Shown here: one piece after another, positions 34,350 through 43,426 of the stretch
Position numbering within the stretch: position 1 is the stretch's first letter
Layout: each line of letters starts with the position of its first letter
DNA from: Peiella sedimenti
GTDB taxonomy: Bacteria; Pseudomonadota; Alphaproteobacteria; Caulobacterales; Caulobacteraceae
Length of the DNA: 64,000 nt
Direction: 5' to 3'
Assembly (NCBI RefSeq): GCF_030504955.1
Contig: NZ_JAUKTR010000001.1
Span: 62,001 to 126,000 of the forward strand
Notes under the pieces: model-generated
The model's database searches: none
Told to the model about the DNA's origin: nothing
The model's input: only the letters and a program-made list of their open reading frames with translations
Translations under genes and position numbers: made by a program

Positions 34350-35417
34350 ATGGATGCCGAAACCGCGCCGCGCCGCCGCCGCAGACCCTGGGGCCTGATC
34401 CTTCTGTTCCTGCTGGCCATCGCCGCCGTGGTGGCCTGGACTTTCTGGTGGAACTACCTGGCTGGAGAGGCGCGCAGCCGCGCCGACGCCGGGGCCGAGG
34501 CGCTGCGCCAGTCCGGCTGGGATGTCGCCTACGAGGCCGCGCCGGCCTCGGGCTATCCCTTCCACGTCAATCTCAGCCTCAACAACGTCACCCTGCGCTC
34601 GCCCACGGGCCATGGCGTGCGCGCGCCGGTCCTGGCGCTGGAGGCGAACGCGCACAATCCGGATCACTGGGTCGCGGTGGCGCCGCAGGGCCTCGTCCTG
34701 ATGCGCGGCGCCATGGGCGAGACCAGGGTGCAGGCCCAGCGCATCCGCGCCAGCGCGGTCGGCGCCACGCCCCAGCAGCGCCGCATCGCCGTCGAGCTGA
34801 TCCAGCCGCGCTTCTCGCCGGTCGGCGCGGCCGCGCCCTTCCCCGTGGCCCAGGCCGAGCGCATCGACCTGGAGGTGCGCCCCGCCAGCGCCCGGCCCCA
34901 AGGGTCGGAGACTCCCGCCGCGCCCGCCGGCGCCTGGGACGCGCTCCTGCGCATCCGCCAGGCGTCCCCGCGCGACGACAGTCCGCTGGACTGGCTGTCC
35001 GGCGGCCGGCCCATCGACAGCCGCTGGGCCGTCACCCTGACCGAAGGCGCGGCCCTGAGCGGCGGACGCCCCGAACAGGCCCTGGCCGCCTGGGCCGCCC
35101 GGGGCGGCGCGGTCACCAACGTGCAGGGCGAGGCCGTCGCCGGCGAATCCAAGGTCGAGGCCGAGGCGGACCGTCTGACCGTGGGCCCCGACGGCCGTTT
35201 GCAGGGCGACCTGCACCTGACCCTGACGGGCGGGACCGAACCCCTGGCGCAGTTGGGCCGTTCGCCCTCCATCAACCCCACCGCCGCCCGCGCGGCTGCG
35301 GCCACTGCAGCCGTGACATCTGGCCTGTCCGGCTCGGCCAGCCTGCCGCTGCGCTTCGAAAACGGCCGCACGCGGCTGGGGCCGCTGGATCTGGCGCCGG
35401 CGCCCAAGGTCTACTGA
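34350..35417 (+). CDS. DUF2125 domain-containing membrane-anchored protein
   Basis: Conserved alphaproteobacterial protein of unknown function. The 355 residues start with a basic segment (RRRRRPWG) and one membrane helix at about 15-33, leaving a large periplasmic domain (GWDVAYEAAPASGYPFHVNL, GVRAPVLALEANAHNP, then QGEAVAGESKVEAEADRL). This layout resembles AsmA/LptA-like long beta structures, but that is a guess. It is followed after 3 bases by the next gene, so the two are probably co-transcribed. Confidence 0.87.
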   Translation: MDAETAPRRRRRPWGLILLFLLAIAAVVAWTFWWNYLAGEARSRADAGAEALRQSGWDVAYEAAPASGYPFHVNLSLNNVTLRSPTGHGVRAPVLALEANAHNPDHWVAVAPQGLVLMRGAMGETRVQAQRIRASAVGATPQQRRIAVELIQPRFSPVGAAAPFPVAQAERIDLEVRPASARPQGSETPAAPAGAWDALLRIRQASPRDDSPLDWLSGGRPIDSRWAVTLTEGAALSGGRPEQALAAWAARGGAVTNVQGEAVAGESKVEAEADRLTVGPDGRLQGDLHLTLTGGTEPLAQLGRSPSINPTAARAAAATAAVTSGLSGSASLPLRFENGRTRLGPLDLAPAPKVY

Positions 35418-35420
35418 CGG

Positions 35421-36113
35421 GTGAGCGACGACATCCCCGAGCCGACGCTGGAGGATCGGATGCTGGTCGACAGCATCCGCACCTGGCTGGCCTCGGCCCC
35501 CGCCGTGGGGGAAGACGCCGCCGCCCGTTCCAGCGCCCTGCACCGCCTGCTGGGTGAGGCGCGCGACCTGCCCGCCGCCTCCCTGATCCGCCTCTTCCGC
35601 GAGCTGGACGGCATGCGCCGGCCGCTGCGGGTCGCGGTCTGCGGCGACGCGGGCGTCGCGGCTTTGGCGCGCGGCCGCTTCGGGTCGCGCTCGCTCTATC
35701 TGCCCTATCCGAACCCAGAATCGGCGCTCGACTTCATCCGCCGAGGTCAAGGGCCGGCCGTGATCGCTCTTGGCGACCGGCCCTGGTGGGCGCGCCTCCT
35801 GGCCGAGCCGGAACTGTCCGTGTTCGGCCTCCTGCCCGAGACGGGCGGCGAGGGCGGCGCCACGGCGCTGATCGTGGGGCGCGAGCCGCACCGGCCGTGC
35901 GGCGCCCAGGAGACCCTGCTGGTCACCGAGCGCGCCGACGCCGAGATGGCGCTGCTGCAACTCGGCCTGGCCAGCCGCTTCATCGCCTCCGCGGCCGGGT
36001 TGAAGCTGCTGGCGCTGACAGGGTATGTGCAGGCTGACGACGCCCGGCTGACCGGCTTCTCCGGCGGCCTCAACGGCGTGATCGGGGCCGCGCCCGCGCC
36101 CTTCGACCTGTAA
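35421..36113 (+). CDS. degenerate chorismate mutase/prephenate dehydratase-like protein
   Basis: No confident named family. The 230-residue protein starts at GTG 35421. Its segments line up in order with a CM-PDT P-protein: a helical start ending in LIRLFRELDGM (compare the IFREI end of chorismate mutase), RPLRVAVCGDAGVAALARGR (compare VRVAYLGPEGTFSH), and ATALIVGREPHRPCGAQETL (compare TRFLVIG...GNDKTSL). The catalytic threonine-arginine-phenylalanine of prephenate dehydratase is replaced by T-A-L and the middle is much shorter, so it looks inactive. Its position before hisC matches where alphaproteobacteria often keep a chorismate mutase gene. The relation is inferred by eye. Confidence 0.6.
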   Translation: MSDDIPEPTLEDRMLVDSIRTWLASAPAVGEDAAARSSALHRLLGEARDLPAASLIRLFRELDGMRRPLRVAVCGDAGVAALARGRFGSRSLYLPYPNPESALDFIRRGQGPAVIALGDRPWWARLLAEPELSVFGLLPETGGEGGATALIVGREPHRPCGAQETLLVTERADAEMALLQLGLASRFIASAAGLKLLALTGYVQADDARLTGFSGGLNGVIGAAPAPFDL

Positions 36114-36141
36114 CCTGCATTTTCAAGGAGGCCTCGGCCGC

Positions 36142-37257
36142 ATGACCGACACGCCCCACCGCCTGCCAGAATCCGGTCCCGAGCCCAAGCCCGGCATCCT
36201 CGACATCGCGCCCTATGTGGGCGGCAAGTCCAGGATCGAGGGGGTGGCCGAGCCCATCAAGCTGTCCTCGAACGAGAACGCCCTTGGCGCGGGCGAGCTG
36301 GCCAAGGAGGCCTATCAGAAGGCCATCGCCGATCTGCACATGTATCCCGAGGGGCGGGCCAGCAAGCTGCGCGCGGCCGTCGCCGAACATCACCAGGTCG
36401 AGCCCGAGCGGCTGATCTTCGGCAACGGCTCCGACGAGGTCTTCGCCCTGATCAATCAGTGCTACCTGACGCCGGGCGACAACATCGTCACGGGCCAGTA
36501 CGGATTCCTCGCCTATCGCATCAGCGCTAAGGCCAATCAGGCCGAGGTCAGGCTGGTCCCTGAGCCAGACTTCCGCGTCGACGTGGACGCCCTGGCCGCC
36601 GCCGTCGATGAGCGCACCCGCATCGTCTACGTCTCCAACCCTTCAAACCCGACGGGCAGCTGGAACTCGGGCGAGGAGATCCGCCGACTGCACGCGGCCC
36701 TGCCGCCTCACGTGCTGCTGGTCATCGATGAGGCCTATGCCGAGTACGTCACCGAGCCGGACTGGGAGACCGCCATTCCACTGGCGCGTGAGGCGAACAA
36801 CCTCGTGGTCACCCGCACCTTCTCGAAGATTCACGGCCTCGCGGCCCTGCGCGTCGGCTTCGGTTATGCGCCGCTGGCCGTGGCCCAGGCGGTGGACCGC
36901 ATCCGCCTGCCCTTCAACAACAACATTCCGGCCCAGATGGCGGCGGTCGCCGCCTTGCAGGACGAGGCCCACCAGAAAGCCTCGCGTGAGCTGGTGCAGC
37001 AGTGGCGGCCGCGCCTGGCCCAGGCCATCAAGGGCTTCGGCTTTGATGTTCTGCCCTCGGCGGGCAATTTCGTTCTGGTGCGCTTCCCGGACCAGCGGCT
37101 GAACGCCCAGGCGGCGGACGCCTTCCTGCATTCCAAGGGGCTGATCGTGCGGCCGGTGGGCGGCTATGGCCTGACGGACGCCCTGCGGATCACCGTCGGG
37201 ACCGAGGATCAGAACCGGGCCTTGCTGGACGCCCTGTCCGAGTTCGCCGCCTCCTGA
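36142..37257 (+). CDS. hisC: histidinol-phosphate aminotransferase HisC
   Basis: PLP aminotransferase that converts imidazole acetol phosphate to histidinol phosphate. In alphaproteobacteria it often also transaminates aromatic precursors. The 371 residues include KLSSNENALGAG, GNGSDEVFALINQCYL, SNPSNPTGSWNS, and the PLP lysine K229 in TFSKIHGLAALRVGFG. A strong AAGGAGG ribosome site lies 12 bases before the ATG. Its 3' end overlaps the convergent plsC gene by 49 bases. It is a type I fold aminotransferase, and an aromatic aminotransferase role cannot be excluded. Confidence 0.94.
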   Translation: MTDTPHRLPESGPEPKPGILDIAPYVGGKSRIEGVAEPIKLSSNENALGAGELAKEAYQKAIADLHMYPEGRASKLRAAVAEHHQVEPERLIFGNGSDEVFALINQCYLTPGDNIVTGQYGFLAYRISAKANQAEVRLVPEPDFRVDVDALAAAVDERTRIVYVSNPSNPTGSWNSGEEIRRLHAALPPHVLLVIDEAYAEYVTEPDWETAIPLAREANNLVVTRTFSKIHGLAALRVGFGYAPLAVAQAVDRIRLPFNNNIPAQMAAVAALQDEAHQKASRELVQQWRPRLAQAIKGFGFDVLPSAGNFVLVRFPDQRLNAQAADAFLHSKGLIVRPVGGYGLTDALRITVGTEDQNRALLDALSEFAAS

Positions 37258-37958
37258 AGCAGGGCGTTGGAGGCGGGCTCTAGCGCATCCTTCACGGCGG
37301 CCATGAAGGCGGCCCGCTTCAGGCCCGGGGGGATGGGCGGCAGGTACTCGTAGACCACCACGCCGGGGTTGAAGGCGATGCCCTTGGCCGGCCAGCACAG
37401 GCCCGAATTGGTGGCCACGGGATAGCAGGGGGCGTCCACCTCCCTATAGAGGGCCGCCACCCCCGGCTTGTAGTCGGGATCGGCCCCGGGGAGGGTCCGG
37501 GTCCCTTCGGGGAAGATCAGGATCTGCCGGCCGTGGGCCAGGCGGTCGCGGGCGTGGCGGACCATGTCCTTCAACGCCTTCGCGTGGCCCGCGCGGTCCA
37601 CGGGGATCATGCCGGTCTTCCAGGCGAACCAGCCGAAGAAGGGCAGGGGCATCAGCTCCTTCTTCATGACGAAGCAGGGGTCGTCCAGCACCGTGAAGGG
37701 CGCCACCACGTCCAGCATCGACTGGTGCTTTCCGGCCACCAGCCCGGCGCCGGCGGGGCGGTTGGCCTCGAGCCCCCGGAACTCGACCTTAACGCCCATG
37801 ATCCAGCGCAGGCCGAACAGCACGCCCTTGGCCCACAGCTTGATCACGCCCATGGCCGGCCGGTGCGACATCAGAAGCGCCGGCGACAGCCCCACCGCGT
37901 AGACCGGCATGGACAGGTACAGCCAGGCGGTGAACAGCAGCCGCCGCAGGGTCAGCAT
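37209..37958 (-). CDS. plsC: 1-acyl-sn-glycerol-3-phosphate acyltransferase PlsC
   Basis: Membrane acyltransferase that adds the second acyl chain to lysophosphatidic acid, giving phosphatidic acid for phospholipids. The 249 residues show an N-terminal membrane segment, the catalytic HxxxxD as HQSMLD, and the substrate motifs GMIPVDR and FPEGTRTLPG. The ATG at 37958 is preferred since the longer reading overlaps the YdcF stop and only adds basic residues. It is the last gene of a minus-strand run after ftsE, ftsX and the YdcF gene, and overlaps hisC by 49 bases tail to tail. Confidence 0.93.
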   Translation of the reverse strand: MLTLRRLLFTAWLYLSMPVYAVGLSPALLMSHRPAMGVIKLWAKGVLFGLRWIMGVKVEFRGLEANRPAGAGLVAGKHQSMLDVVAPFTVLDDPCFVMKKELMPLPFFGWFAWKTGMIPVDRAGHAKALKDMVRHARDRLAHGRQILIFPEGTRTLPGADPDYKPGVAALYREVDAPCYPVATNSGLCWPAKGIAFNPGVVVYEYLPPIPPGLKRAAFMAAVKDALEPASNALLQEAANSDRASSKARF

Positions 37959-37971
37959 CAGGTGAATCCTC

Positions 37972-38604
37972 TTACGCGGGCGCGGCTTCGGACGGCGCTG
38001 GCGCCTCATCGCCGGCGGCGCCGCGGAACAGGCTGGCCAGGCCCTCGCGTCCCAGGACCGCCAGGTATTTGCAGTATTCCAGCGCCATGATGCGCAGGCC
38101 CTTGCCGGAGCGCCACCAGTTCTCGTCCAGCGACTCGGTCCGCACCGCGTAGGGCGTCAGGGTCAGGCCCGGCGCCGCGCCTCTGATCTCAAGAAGGGCG
38201 CGCGGCATGTGATAGTCGCTGGTCACCACGATCACCGAATGGAAGGACTTGGCGCGGGTCCAGGCGGCCACCTCCTGAGCGTTGCCGACGGTGGTCTCGG
38301 CTTCGAAGCCCAGATCGACGCAGCAATCGTAGAGCCGGTTCGATCCGGGCAGGACCTCCCGCAGCTCCTCGCGCCGCACCTCGCGGTTGACGCCCGAGAC
38401 CAGAAGCCGCCGCGCCTTGCCCTGGCCCAGCAGATCCATGGCCGTGTTGATACGTGCTTCGGACGCGCCGGTGAGGGCCACGATGCCGTCGGCCGCCAGC
38501 ACCGGCTCGGCCGTGTCCGCCAGGGTCTGCACCCGGCCGGCGAAGGCCAGCAGGCCAGCGGCCCACAGCAGAATGACGATCCCAATGGCCGCCAGTAGTC
38601 TCAT
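37972..38604 (-). CDS. YdcF family (DUF218) protein
   Basis: SanA/YdcF-like protein of the DUF218 family, members of which bind S-adenosylmethionine or affect envelope permeability. The 210 residues have an N-terminal membrane anchor (about 5-21) and the DUF218 core: ADGIVALTGASEARINTAMD, RRLLVSGVN, TVGNAQEVAAWTR, and VIVVTSDYHMPRAL. The start is the ATG that overlaps the ftsX stop (ATGA), 13 bases before plsC. Its location after ftsEX suggests an envelope role, otherwise unknown. Confidence 0.9.
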   Translation of the reverse strand: MRLLAAIGIVILLWAAGLLAFAGRVQTLADTAEPVLAADGIVALTGASEARINTAMDLLGQGKARRLLVSGVNREVRREELREVLPGSNRLYDCCVDLGFEAETTVGNAQEVAAWTRAKSFHSVIVVTSDYHMPRALLEIRGAAPGLTLTPYAVRTESLDENWWRSGKGLRIMALEYCKYLAVLGREGLASLFRGAAGDEAPAPSEAAPA

Positions 38605-39518
38605 GCCATCCCCTTCAGCAGGCGCAGGGTCGTCCACCGCGCCGCCACCGCTCCCAGACTAGCGGCCACAAGCGGACATGGCGAGACCAGCAGAAGATCG
38701 CTCCAGGCCAAGGGGAGAGCGGGGGTGAAGCCGTCGCTTCCGCCGGCCAGACGCATCAGGGCGGCAACGCCGGCCGCCGCAACGGCGCCGTACAGGCCCG
38801 CCAGCCCTGCCGCCAGAGCGAAACGGCGCTGGAACACGCCCGCTACCGTGCGGTCCGTGGCGCCCGACAGGCTGAGGATTTCGATCACGTCGCGCCGGGC
38901 CTCCAGGCCTGCCCGGGTGGCGAAAACCACGGCGGCGCCAGCCGCCGCCGCGGTCAGCAGGAAGACCATCAGGGCGATCAGACCCGCCACCCGCGCCGCG
39001 CGCTCCACGTCCGCCAGCCAGCGGCCATGGTCGTCCACCACGGCGTCCAGACCCGCCTCGGCAAGAGCCCGGTTCAGCGCCCGGGCGTCGGCGGGCGCGG
39101 CCTCGGTCAGGCGCACCGTCACCAGCTGGGGAATGGGCAGATCCTCCAGAATGGCCTCGCCCAGCCAAGGCCGCAGCAGGGCCTCGGCCCTCTCGCGTTC
39201 CAGCACAGCCGCCTCTTCCACCCCCGGCACGCCGCCCAGAGTCTCGGCGGCGCGTGCGGCTGCGGCGGCGGGTGTCTCGTCGGCGCGGGGGCGCACCTGC
39301 ACGGTGGCCTCGCCCCTGAGGTCGCGGGCCCAACCCTCTGCGGCGCGGCCGCCGGCCGAGGCGCCCATGGCGGCCATGCAGGCCAGAAAGGCCAGCGCCG
39401 CCATGACGAAGATCAGGGCGGCTGAACGCGCGTCCTCAAGGGGCAGCAGAGGCCCAGGCCGCCGGCCAGAGCCGCGCATCCAGGGCAGATCGAGAGACAG
39501 ACGGGGGATGCGCATCAC
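38601..39518 (-). CDS. ftsX: cell division protein FtsX
   Basis: Membrane subunit of the FtsEX complex, which at the division site controls peptidoglycan hydrolases. The 305 residues show a membrane segment near 33-51, a periplasmic loop of about 110 residues (including PGVEEAAVLERERAEALL), and three more helices of the FtsX fold, with VIEILSLSGATDRTVAGVFQ just after the second helix, a typical FtsX element. It is less conserved than FtsE, so the pairing matters. Start GTG 39518 or ATG 39515, both overlapping the ftsE stop. Confidence 0.9.
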   Translation of the reverse strand: MMRIPRLSLDLPWMRGSGRRPGPLLPLEDARSAALIFVMAALAFLACMAAMGASAGGRAAEGWARDLRGEATVQVRPRADETPAAAAARAAETLGGVPGVEEAAVLERERAEALLRPWLGEAILEDLPIPQLVTVRLTEAAPADARALNRALAEAGLDAVVDDHGRWLADVERAARVAGLIALMVFLLTAAAAGAAVVFATRAGLEARRDVIEILSLSGATDRTVAGVFQRRFALAAGLAGLYGAVAAAGVAALMRLAGGSDGFTPALPLAWSDLLLVSPCPLVAASLGAVAARWTTLRLLKGMA

Positions 39519-40222
39519 GCCTCGCGCATGAGGCGGCCGCGATCAAGCCGCAGCACGGGCCGCCCGGACTGCCGCGCCAGGGCGTTGTCATGGGTGGCGA
39601 TGACAACTGTGGCGCCCAGTCGGTTCAGCTCGACGAACAGGCGCATCAGACGCACGGCCATGTCCTGATCGACGCTGCCAGTGGGCTCGTCTGCGATGAT
39701 CAACTCAGGTCTGGCCATGACGGCTCGGGCGATGGCCAGCCGCTGCTTCTCGCCGCCGGAAAGCGTCGGCGGATAGGCGTCCATGCGGTCCCTCAGCCCC
39801 ACCCAGGTCAGCAACTCGGCCACGTCGGCAGCGTAGTCGCGCGCCCGTCCACCCGCGATGCGCAGAGGCAGGGCCGCGTTGTCGAAGGCGGTCAAGTGAT
39901 CCAGCAGTCGGAACTCCTGAAACACGACGCCGATACGCCGCCGCATCAGCGGCAGGTCCTGGCTGCCCAGCGCCGAGACCGTTCGGCCGAACAGGCGGGC
40001 CGTTCCTCTCGTGGGTCGCGCCGCCAGATAGAGCAGCTTCAACAGGCTGGATTTGCCGGCGCCCGAGGCCCCGGTAAGGAAGTGGAAAGAGCCCTTAGGC
40101 AAGGTGAGATCGATGTCCCGGAGCACTTCCGGGGCGTCCCCGTACCGCAGGCCCACGCCTTCCAGCTGGACAACCGCGGTCTCGGGTCGGGAAGTCGCCA
40201 GGGGATCGTTCGGAATGGACAT
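39515..40222 (-). CDS. ftsE: cell division ATP-binding protein FtsE
   Basis: ABC ATPase partner of FtsX. The 235 residues have Walker [10 protein letters not shown] (about 51-59), the FtsE-type [17 protein letters not shown], signature [14 protein letters not shown], and Walker [12 protein letters not shown]. The switch histidine is in ATHDN. First gene of the minus-strand ftsE-ftsX-ydcF-plsC run, with ATGA coupling to ftsX. It is divergent from the zinc-ribbon gene 75 bases away. Confidence 0.95.
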   Translation of the reverse strand: MSIPNDPLATSRPETAVVQLEGVGLRYGDAPEVLRDIDLTLPKGSFHFLTGASGAGKSSLLKLLYLAARPTRGTARLFGRTVSALGSQDLPLMRRRIGVVFQEFRLLDHLTAFDNAALPLRIAGGRARDYAADVAELLTWVGLRDRMDAYPPTLSGGEKQRLAIARAVMARPELIIADEPTGSVDQDMAVRLMRLFVELNRLGATVVIATHDNALARQSGRPVLRLDRGRLMREA

Positions 40223-40297
40223 GGGCCCGGAAATCAGGCGGGCCTCCCTTTGGCGGAGCGGTTTCGGGGAGGGGCTTTCGCCTCTGGTTCGTCAGAC

Positions 40298-41191
40298 ATG
40301 ATACTGACCTGCCCGGACTGCGCCACACGCTATTTCGTCAAGGACGGAGCCATCGGCCCCGAAGGCCGCCAGGTGCGCTGCACCTCGTGCGGCACGACCT
40401 GGCGCGCGGGCGCCGATATGCCCCTCGATCTGGTCAATGCGGGCGACGAGGGCGCCCTGGCCGTGGAGGCCGCCGCCCCGCCGCCGCAGCAGCCCGAGGT
40501 TCTGGCCGAGCTGGCGGCGCCTGAACTGCCCAAGGCGTTCCGGGCCCGAGCCGAACAGCGCCGCAAGCTCAAGCAGGCCGCGGTTCAAGGCGGCGTCTGG
40601 GCGGTGATCGGCGTCGGCTTCACCAGCCTGTTCGCCTCGGCCTACCTTTTCCGCGCCGAGATCGTCGAGCTCTACCCCCGCGCCGCCGGCGCCTACGCCA
40701 TGGTGGGCGCGCGCGTGAATCCGGTCGGATTGGAGTTCGAGGCGCTGAAGGCCGAACCTGCCGCCGGCGCGCCCGGCATGGTCCGCGTGTCGGGCGCCGT
40801 GCGCAACGTGCGCGACCGCGCGCTGGAGGCGCCGATGATCCGAGTCTCTCTGATCGACGCCCATGGCGACCGCGTCGCGCTGGGCCGGGTGCAGCCGCCG
40901 CCGCCCGCCATCGCGCCGGGGCAGTCGCGCACCTTTTCGATCCTGCTGGCGGATCCCGAGCGCAAGGCCGCCGACGTGGACCTGGCCTTCGATCTCGACG
41001 CCCCGAGACACGCGTCGCGCGCGCACCAGCCCCAAGCGGACGGGACGCAGGGTCACGCCGCCGAACCGGACGCCGCTGTGGGTCACGCCGACGCTGCCAC
41101 GGAGCTGGGGCACGGCCTACGCCCAGCCCTTGACGCCGAACCGCCGGTGCAACCGGCTGAGGCCCTGCCCGAGAGCGATCATCACGGCTGA
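40298..41191 (+). CDS. MJ0042 zinc-ribbon / DUF3426 membrane protein
   Basis: The 297-residue protein starts with a four-cysteine zinc ribbon (C5, C8, C28, C31: CPDCATRYFV and RCTSCGTTW) in the cytoplasm. Then come an Ala/Pro linker, one membrane helix at about 97-117, and a periplasmic DUF3426-like domain (RVSGAVRNVRDRALEAPMIR, VALGRVQPPPPAIAPGQSRT). The last 60 residues are low-complexity and His/Ala-rich. Such proteins are conserved near ftsEX in alphaproteobacteria, with no known role. The ATG at 40298 is chosen because it starts the ribbon. Confidence 0.9.
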   Translation: MILTCPDCATRYFVKDGAIGPEGRQVRCTSCGTTWRAGADMPLDLVNAGDEGALAVEAAAPPPQQPEVLAELAAPELPKAFRARAEQRRKLKQAAVQGGVWAVIGVGFTSLFASAYLFRAEIVELYPRAAGAYAMVGARVNPVGLEFEALKAEPAAGAPGMVRVSGAVRNVRDRALEAPMIRVSLIDAHGDRVALGRVQPPPPAIAPGQSRTFSILLADPERKAADVDLAFDLDAPRHASRAHQPQADGTQGHAAEPDAAVGHADAATELGHGLRPALDAEPPVQPAEALPESDHHG

Positions 41192-41233
41192 GGCGCTCTC
41201 GACGCGGCCCCGCGGGACGGCTATCGCCCGCGC

Positions 41234-41743
41234 ATGGATATCCTGCTTTCCGCCGACGAGGTGACGGCCCGGGTCGAGACCCTGGCCGACCGCATCGCGC
41301 CCGAGATCGCTGACGGAACAATCGTCGTCTGCCTGTTGACCGGCGCCTTGTGGTTCACGGCCGACCTGACCCGCGCGCTGTCTAGAAAGGGCAAGCGGCT
41401 GGCCTTCGACGCCCTGTGGCTGTCCGGCTATGGCGACGCGCACGTCCACTCAGGCGAGACGCGCGTGCGGGCGGGCCTGCAACGCTCGGTCAAGGGCGCC
41501 GAGGTGCTGATCCTCGACGACGTCCTGGATTCGGGCCTGTCGCTGAAGGGCGCCGTTGAGATCGTGCGCGCCGCCGGCGCCGGGCGCATTCTGACCTGCG
41601 TGTTTGCCCGCAAACCCTGGCCCAAGCCGCGCATCGAGCCGGATTTCGTCGGTTGGGAGGCGCCGGCCCGCTACCTCGCCGGCTATGGCATGGATGATGC
41701 CGGGAGGCTGCGCGAATTGCCCGGGGTCGTCGCCCTAGATTAG
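41234..41743 (+). CDS. hpt: hypoxanthine phosphoribosyltransferase-like protein
   Basis: Type I phosphoribosyltransferase that salvages hypoxanthine or guanine with PRPP to give IMP or GMP. The 169 residues have the PRPP loop VLILDDVLDSGLSL (the family's invariant acidic pair plus DSG), a substrate-side segment VCLLTGALWFTADLTR, and the late RIEPDFVGWEAPARYLAGYG, which is typical of HPRT with the aromatic base-stacking residue. It is shortish but complete. Six-oxopurine specificity is inferred from the family. Confidence 0.87.
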   Translation: MDILLSADEVTARVETLADRIAPEIADGTIVVCLLTGALWFTADLTRALSRKGKRLAFDALWLSGYGDAHVHSGETRVRAGLQRSVKGAEVLILDDVLDSGLSLKGAVEIVRAAGAGRILTCVFARKPWPKPRIEPDFVGWEAPARYLAGYGMDDAGRLRELPGVVALD

Positions 41744-41744
41744 T

Positions 41745-41978
41745 TCAGTCGTCGAAGGGATTGCGCGCGCCGTCGATCGGCGCCTGTCGCGCCGGCCGCG
41801 CATCGGTGGCCTGCTCCGGAAGGTTTGGCGATTTGGTCGTGCGCGCCGCCGGCTCCATGTCGCGGCGCGGCGGATTGCCGATCGGCTCCGGCCGCTCCAG
41901 GTCGCCCTGACGCCCGCAGGCGGTCATCGGCAGGGCCATCGCGCCGGCCAGAGCCAGAATCGTCAGGGATCGGGTCAT
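41745..41978 (-). CDS. LptM/YifL-like small lipoprotein
   Basis: 77-residue outer-membrane-type lipoprotein. The signal peptide ends in a lipobox (ALPMTAC), followed directly by GRQGDLERP, which matches the LptM/YifL motif CGxxGxLxxP. E. coli LptM helps the LptDE translocon mature. The rest is a proline-rich, disordered tail. It overlaps the argH stop by ATGA, a common alphaproteobacterial arrangement with lysA usually following. Here no lysA follows. Confidence 0.85.
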   Translation of the reverse strand: MTRSLTILALAGAMALPMTACGRQGDLERPEPIGNPPRRDMEPAARTTKSPNLPEQATDARPARQAPIDGARNPFDD

Positions 41979-43426
41979 CGGCGCTCGTCCTCAAGTCTGG
42001 CCTTCCAGGCCGCAATCTGGCGGCGCACCTGCTCAGGCGCGGTCCCGCCGTAGGTGGTCCGGCTGGCGGCCGAGGCCGCCGGCGTCAGAACAGCATAGAC
42101 ATCCATTGTGACGCCGGGCTCAAGAGCTTTCAGGTCTTCGAGCGGCAGATCGGCCAAGCCAACCCCCAACTCTTCGGCGCGGCGCACGGCTCGGCCCGTT
42201 ACGTGATGGGCCTCGCGGAAGGGCAGGTTCAGCTCACGCACCAGCCAGTCGGCCAGGTCTGTGGCGGTAGAGAAGCCAGCGCCCGCCGCCGCGGCCATGC
42301 GGTCCGCGTTGATGCTGAGGTCGCGGATCATGCCCGTCGTGGCCGCAAGCGCCACCTCCATCGCGTCGAAGGCCTCGAACACCGGCGGCTTGTCCTCCTG
42401 CATGTCCTTCGAATAGGCCAGAGGCAGGCCCTTCATGACGGTGCTGAGCGCGACCAGCGCTCCGCTGATGCGGCCGGTCTTGGCTCGGACCAGCTCCGCC
42501 GCGTCGGGGTTGCGCTTCTGCGGCATGATCGACGAGCCGGTCGAAAAGGCGTCCGACAGCCGTACGAAGCCGAACTGCGGCGTCGTCCAGATGACCAGCT
42601 CTTCGGCCAGGCGCGACAGGTGGCCGGCGCAGATACTGGCGGCCGCCAACGCCTCGAGCGCGAAATCCCGCGCGGACACGCCGTCCAGCGAGTTGGCCAT
42701 GGGGCCATCAAAGCCCAGCGCTTCGGCCGTCATGTCCCGGTCCAGCGGGAAGGGTGAACCTGCCAGGGCGGCCGACCCGAGGGGGCTCTCGTTCATCCGC
42801 GTGCGGGCGTCCGCGAAGCGGCCTGCGTCGCGGCCCAGCATCTCCACATAGGCCATCAGATGGTGGCCGAAGGTCACCGGCTGGGCGGGCTGCAGATGGG
42901 TGAACCCTGGCATCAGCGACGCGGCATGGGCGTCCGCCTTGTCCAGCAGGGCCCCCTGCAGGTCCCGGATCATCTGGATGCTGCGGTCGCAAGCCTCGCG
43001 CACCCAGAGGCGGAAATCGGTGGCCACCTGATCATTGCGCGAGCGCGCGGTGTGCAGCCGCCCGGCGACCGGGCCGATCAGCTCGGCCAGCCGGGCCTCC
43101 ACATTCATGTGGATGTCCTCGAACTCGGCGCGGAAGGGGAAGGCGCCGCCCTCAATCTCAGCCTCGATCTGGTCCAGCCCGCTCAGGATCAGGTCAGCGT
43201 CCGCCTGGCTGATGATCCCCTGGCGCGCCAACATGCGGCAGTGGGCGCGGCTGCCTTGCAGGTCCTGGCCCCAAAGGCGCCGGTCGACCTCTATCGAGAC
43301 GTTGATGGCCTGCATCAACGCATCGGGCTTGGCGGAAAAGCGTCCGCCCCATAGTTTCTGACCCTCACCCGCCTCGCGATCCTGCGGATGGGGGGTGGCC
43401 GGTCCGGTATCTGGGGGCGTGGACAT
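41975..43426 (-). CDS. argH: argininosuccinate lyase ArgH
   Basis: Splits argininosuccinate into arginine and fumarate, the last step of arginine synthesis. The 483 residues belong to the fumarase/aspartase superfamily. They include [11 protein letters not shown] at the start, [40 protein letters not shown], and the signature [12 protein letters not shown] containing the catalytic serine loop. I chose the ATG at 43426, since no other start fits before LWGGRF. That ATG shares bases 43425-43426 with the start codon of tlpA on the other strand. The stop overlaps the LptM-like gene. Confidence 0.95.
   Translation of the reverse strand: MSTPPDTGPATPHPQDREAGEGQKLWGGRFSAKPDALMQAINVSIEVDRRLWGQDLQGSRAHCRMLARQGIISQADADLILSGLDQIEAEIEGGAFPFRAEFEDIHMNVEARLAELIGPVAGRLHTARSRNDQVATDFRLWVREACDRSIQMIRDLQGALLDKADAHAASLMPGFTHLQPAQPVTFGHHLMAYVEMLGRDAGRFADARTRMNESPLGSAALAGSPFPLDRDMTAEALGFDGPMANSLDGVSARDFALEALAAASICAGHLSRLAEELVIWTTPQFGFVRLSDAFSTGSSIMPQKRNPDAAELVRAKTGRISGALVALSTVMKGLPLAYSKDMQEDKPPVFEAFDAMEVALAATTGMIRDLSINADRMAAAAGAGFSTATDLADWLVRELNLPFREAHHVTGRAVRRAEELGVGLADLPLEDLKALEPGVTMDVYAVLTPAASAASRTTYGGTAPEQVRRQIAAWKARLEDERR

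Noticed and set aside
35421..36113. Labelling this gene pheA or chorismate mutase outright
   Set aside because: Catalytic motifs are altered and the similarity was judged by eye, so a functional name would overstate it.
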